Positions 60,621 to 64,000 of a stretch of 64,000 nt of DNA are shown here, in pieces. How positions within the stretch are numbered: position 1 is the stretch's first letter; each line of letters opens with the position of its first letter. Where the stretch lies: the NCBI RefSeq assembly GCF_036417845.1, contig NC_089978.1, forward strand, positions 140,672,288-140,736,287. The letters are read 5' to 3'. The notes under the pieces are model-generated. The model did no database searches. It was not told where the DNA came from and was given only the letters and a program-made list of their open reading frames with translations. Position numbers and translations under genes: made by a program. The DNA is from Apteryx mantelli (lineage: Eukaryota > Chordata > Aves > Apterygiformes > Apterygidae).

Positions 60621-63600
60621 AATGCCTTCAGGGATGTGTGTGCACCAGCGTGGTTTGTGCATGGGCTGTTGTTCTTCAGGGGTGTACACAGCCCTTTTGG
60701 CATGGAGGACCCACCCCTCAGGAGTGCATCTCTAACCCTAGGCAACTGCTGGGGTCTTCCTTAAATATGCGGGAGCAGGGTTGTCATGGACTTCTCTGCC
60801 TGGCTGAAGTTTTGACTCTCAGTGGTAAAGCTTTTGGCATACAAGGTCTCAGACCTTTTCTCTCCCCCACTGTTGTTTGCATCTGTTTCAGAGGCATGTG
60901 GGAAGAGGCTGTATCTGTCCCAAGGTGGCTGCGCAGCCTGCTGGTCCTGCAACCTTGTCACTGAGGCCCATGACACTGGGCAGGTAGTCATCTGTTCTGC
61001 TGGGGAAGCAGTGCCAGCGTGCTGCTAACAGCTGGGCTTCCTGGGGCAGCAGGCTACAGGGAAGCAGAGTAGATCCTGTAATTCAGTGATGGGGGAGCTC
61101 TTCTGGGGGAAGCAAGGTCCAGTGTCGCTGGATCCTGTTGGCATTTCAGGTCACCCATGCCTTTTCCTGAGTGCCTGCATTGCTTTGTCTTCTGGGAGGG
61201 AGAAGATGCAGGTGTGAATCTTAGGCTCAAGGGAGCTACAAGCCCAGATGCCTCACTTCTGGTCACATGTGCTAACTGTGGACTCTAGCATAGGAAAGGA
61301 GACCAGTCTCATCTCCCTGCTCTGCCTGTCCGCACAGGCAGCTGTTGCTGCTTCTTCAGCATAGTGTAGATGACACTGCAGCCAGACGAGAACTGAGATT
61401 TGGAGCCCGCCTCTTTCTGTGTTTCAGGTAGAGCAGGAGGATTCAGGGGTTGCGTAGGCATGAGACAGGCAAAGGCCCTTGACATGATGGTAGTAGTGGG
61501 GGTAGTCAGTAGCAGCTACGGTCCCCAAGGGAACTGGTATACAGCTAAGGGAGGCAGTAGTAGTTTTGAGGCTTTTGCTCTTGGACATTAGTGTTGAAGG
61601 TATTTAGATTTCCTCCTACGTAATTTTTGACCTGGGCATTGGCCACATATTTCCTGTGACGTACAGTGGCAGCTGAGCCCTGGAAATCTCTCAAATGTAT
61701 TTAAAAGCTACCTGCAAGTTATGTACTCATGAACATGACAGTATATGAGTGTGGTGGTCTGGATCATTCTTCTCTTCTACAGCATGGCAAGGTCATCCCT
61801 CACATTGCATGGATTTTCCTTCATCTAGATTATTTCCTTTTCCATTCCATTCCCAGTATATTTTGAACATGACTCCAGGACCACCGATTTTTGTTCTAGG
61901 TTAGACAGGAGAACTATTTTAGAAGCCCAAAAGGAGAAATGAGCTAGAGATGGTGGGAAGGGAAAGTTGGGTGCAATAGTCCTGGGAAGCAGGTTCCTGT
62001 GAATGTGGCAGGCCTGTGGTCAGTGTGTTGCCTTTGGTATGTGAAGAAGCCCTAAAGGGATGTGGCAGGAAAGGGAGCAGTGAGTGTCCTGGAAGTGACA
62101 TGCCTGTGCCAGTTGTGGCAGTGGAGGAGAGCTGTTGGAGGGACTTTGCCATTGCTGCCTGTTCGGCCCAGCCTGGTGGGTAGATCTTGGCCTAAGGCAC
62201 TTTGGTCTTCCTTGGAGGGGCTGGAGGCAGGCTGATGGGGAGGAGAGCTGGTGGCCCTCTTGCACTGAGGGCAATTGATGGCTTCCTCTTCCAGGGGGGA
62301 CCTCAGCCATGGTGAGGTGTTGTGACAGGGTCCATGCCTCTAGCTCATCCAGCTCTCTTGGCTTGTCTTGAGGTGGATTGGCTTGGACAGGTTGCAGGGC
62401 TGCTGCAGCCTGGGGGAGGGCAGCTGCTTTGTCCCACCAGGTTTTCCCCACCTTCCTCATCCTCGTCCTCCCTTGCGTGTCCTTCCTCCTCTGCTGCAGT
62501 CGCTCTGCCTGACTCACTGGTGCCAGAAACCTGTGCCAGGCAGGCAGGGGCAGCCTGATCCTGGTGAGCTTCTGCCACCACCGGTGGCTCTTCTGGTAAT
62601 GACTGTGCAAGAGGGTGAAACAGTGACCTTATGGGTCGCTGGTGACATCAGAAAGCCCTTGTGATGTCATGCATGGCTTGGTGCCCACCCCAAGGAGGGG
62701 TCTTGTGGGCTGAAGAGAGCCCTGCTCTGGAGGGGCAGGGGCTCTGATGGGCTGAGGGCTGCTTTCTGGGGACGATATCTGTGGGCCTTTTTGCTCGTCA
62801 GAGAGCAAGGCTGCTCCTGTGCCAGGGGAAGCACACCCAGCCTCACCACATGGCTTGTGGGCTCCAGCCCCCTCCCCATCCTGGGGATCTCCAGCAGGAT
62901 GGCTCCCAGGGTGTCTCTGCCTGTCCCATAGGCACCGTGGAGCCCCAAGGCTGGGCACAGTGCTCCCAGCACAGTCTCACGAGTACCGAGCAGCAGGCAA
63001 AGCTCACTTCCCTCGATGTGCTGGCCACACTCTTACGCCTTGGGAAATGTTGAAAAATAAATATATGTGCTAACCTGGCTTCTCAATATTGTTGAACTTA
63101 AGAAATAACCTGTCCGTTTGTTAATTCTGAAAAGTATCTATTCATTTTTTTTCATATAGCCTTTCTGGTAAGAAGTTCTTTTTGTTCATTTTCTCTTGCA
63201 TCGTGCTTTCACCTTGACTTAAGATACTAAACCTCCTACTCTGATCATTTGCAACTCCCTCTTCTGAGTTCACAGACCACACTTTATTTGTGTGGCTCTC
63301 CTAATGTATTCTGCCATGAAGCTAGAAAAGCAAAAAATAAGTGAAAAATCCTCATATTTATAGAGATGAAACAATGCTTTTCTACACCATTCAGTAGAGT
63401 GCAGCACTGAAACTTCTGATTTAATGACAAATGAGCTACTGTACATATGCAAAGAAGTGTAAGGCATGTTGTGCACAGACTCATTTGGGACTTAAAAGTA
63501 ATATAGCCCTGCAAGCACAGATTTGCATCAGATCATATCATAATCTGTTGCTTAAGGGCTAAAGAGTTGAGGTACAGAGCTGTGTTAACACAGATATATT

Positions 63601-64000
63601 TCATTTATGCTATATGAATGGCTTGAACATGGATGGGACCAGTACTGGTATAGCTGGTATTGTCCTGAAAGTTTCTTCAGCAGTCTTCACTGGATGTTAT
63701 TGGCAAGTGCAGTGACTTCTACCAGTATAGCTTTATCCTATTATTTCAAATTTGTTTTGCATCTCTATGACTAAGGCTCAAATAAATAAATTCCAGATTG
63801 CAATTAACATTCCTCCAGTTTTGCAGGTGCAGAAACTTTGTGGCAGTACACTTAAGTTTCATATTATTTTAGCAGGTTGTAATCACAGCCTATATTTCTG
63901 CTATCTTTTAATATGAATTATAATTACATTACAAATAAGTCATTAAAGCCTATTGAAGTGCACAAGGAAACAATTTTTTCAAAAACATATTCGGCACACT
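60621..64000. other. GC-rich then AT-rich gene-free sequence
   Basis: 60200-63060 is GC-rich and G-rich on the plus strand (long GGCAGGG, GGGGGT, GGTGGTGG-type runs) but not especially rich in CpG. Minus-strand frames of 176 codons (60215-60745) and 196 codons (62020-62610) are low-complexity Pro/Ser/Leu-rich, as expected from composition. After 63060 sequence returns to AT-rich. No gene assigned. Confidence 0.5.

Noticed and set aside
60215-62610. Minus-strand frames of 176 and 196 codons as host genes
   Set aside because: They are compositionally biased (Pro, Ser, Leu, Gln), overlap other frames of similar length, have no recognisable domain, and occur in GC-rich sequence where chance frames are long.
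22935-64000. Search for the neighbours expected 5' of MRPS35 in other vertebrates (REP15, PPFIBP1)
   Set aside because: No long single-exon frame and no recognisable exon of either gene was found in this stretch. They may lie further right or be absent.

Overview
The window looks like a piece of a bird chromosome. CR1 LINEs are the main interspersed repeats, repeat density is low, and the only recognisable host gene is the 5' half of MRPS35 (mitochondrial ribosomal protein S35) on the minus strand. Its first four coding exons (6569-6673, 3741-3908, 3296-3356, 818-957) join in frame to 158 codons with canonical splice sites. The remaining exons lie beyond position 1. A CpG-rich promoter region sits at about 6430-6880.

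Immediately upstream of that promoter, three insertions of one gammaretrovirus-like endogenous retrovirus (ERV) family fill 6910-22930: (i) a solo LTR at 6910-7452, minus strand; (ii) an outer provirus at 7556-22930, plus strand, with 4-bp target duplication AGCT; (iii) an inner, nearly complete provirus at 9138-18139, minus strand, nested inside the gag gene of the outer one with 4-bp target duplication GTGG. Both proviruses have tRNA-His primer-binding sites, gammaretroviral gag/pol/env order, and a TGTGATA...TATAACA LTR. The inner provirus is very young by eye (one mismatch between its two 559-bp LTRs). It keeps an uninterrupted 626-codon env, but gag and pol carry three 1-nt A-run frameshifts and three nonsense codons. 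The outer provirus is defective: about 1.04 kb of non-retroviral sequence (18498-19536) replaces everything from late gag to late integrase, a 42-nt piece of reverse transcriptase is patched into the integrase remnant, and env has two nonsense codons. Both copies have an unusually long pol-env interval (about 0.6 kb) holding related small reading frames.

The remaining 41 kb (22935-64000) has no gene that I can recognise. It contains a solo LTR of a different, class II-like ERV with a 6-bp target duplication (31317-31802), small CR1 remnants (about 46440-46740 and 56850-56942, possibly 34160-34320), an unnamed two-copy dispersed repeat (53650-53773 and 60483-60620), some simple repeats, and a GC-rich, G-skewed tract at about 60200-63060.

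The candidates for something new are the outer provirus with its captured foreign segment, the pol-env small-ORF region, and the clustering and nesting of integrations at one housekeeping promoter. All identities rest on reading the sequence; no database search was run.
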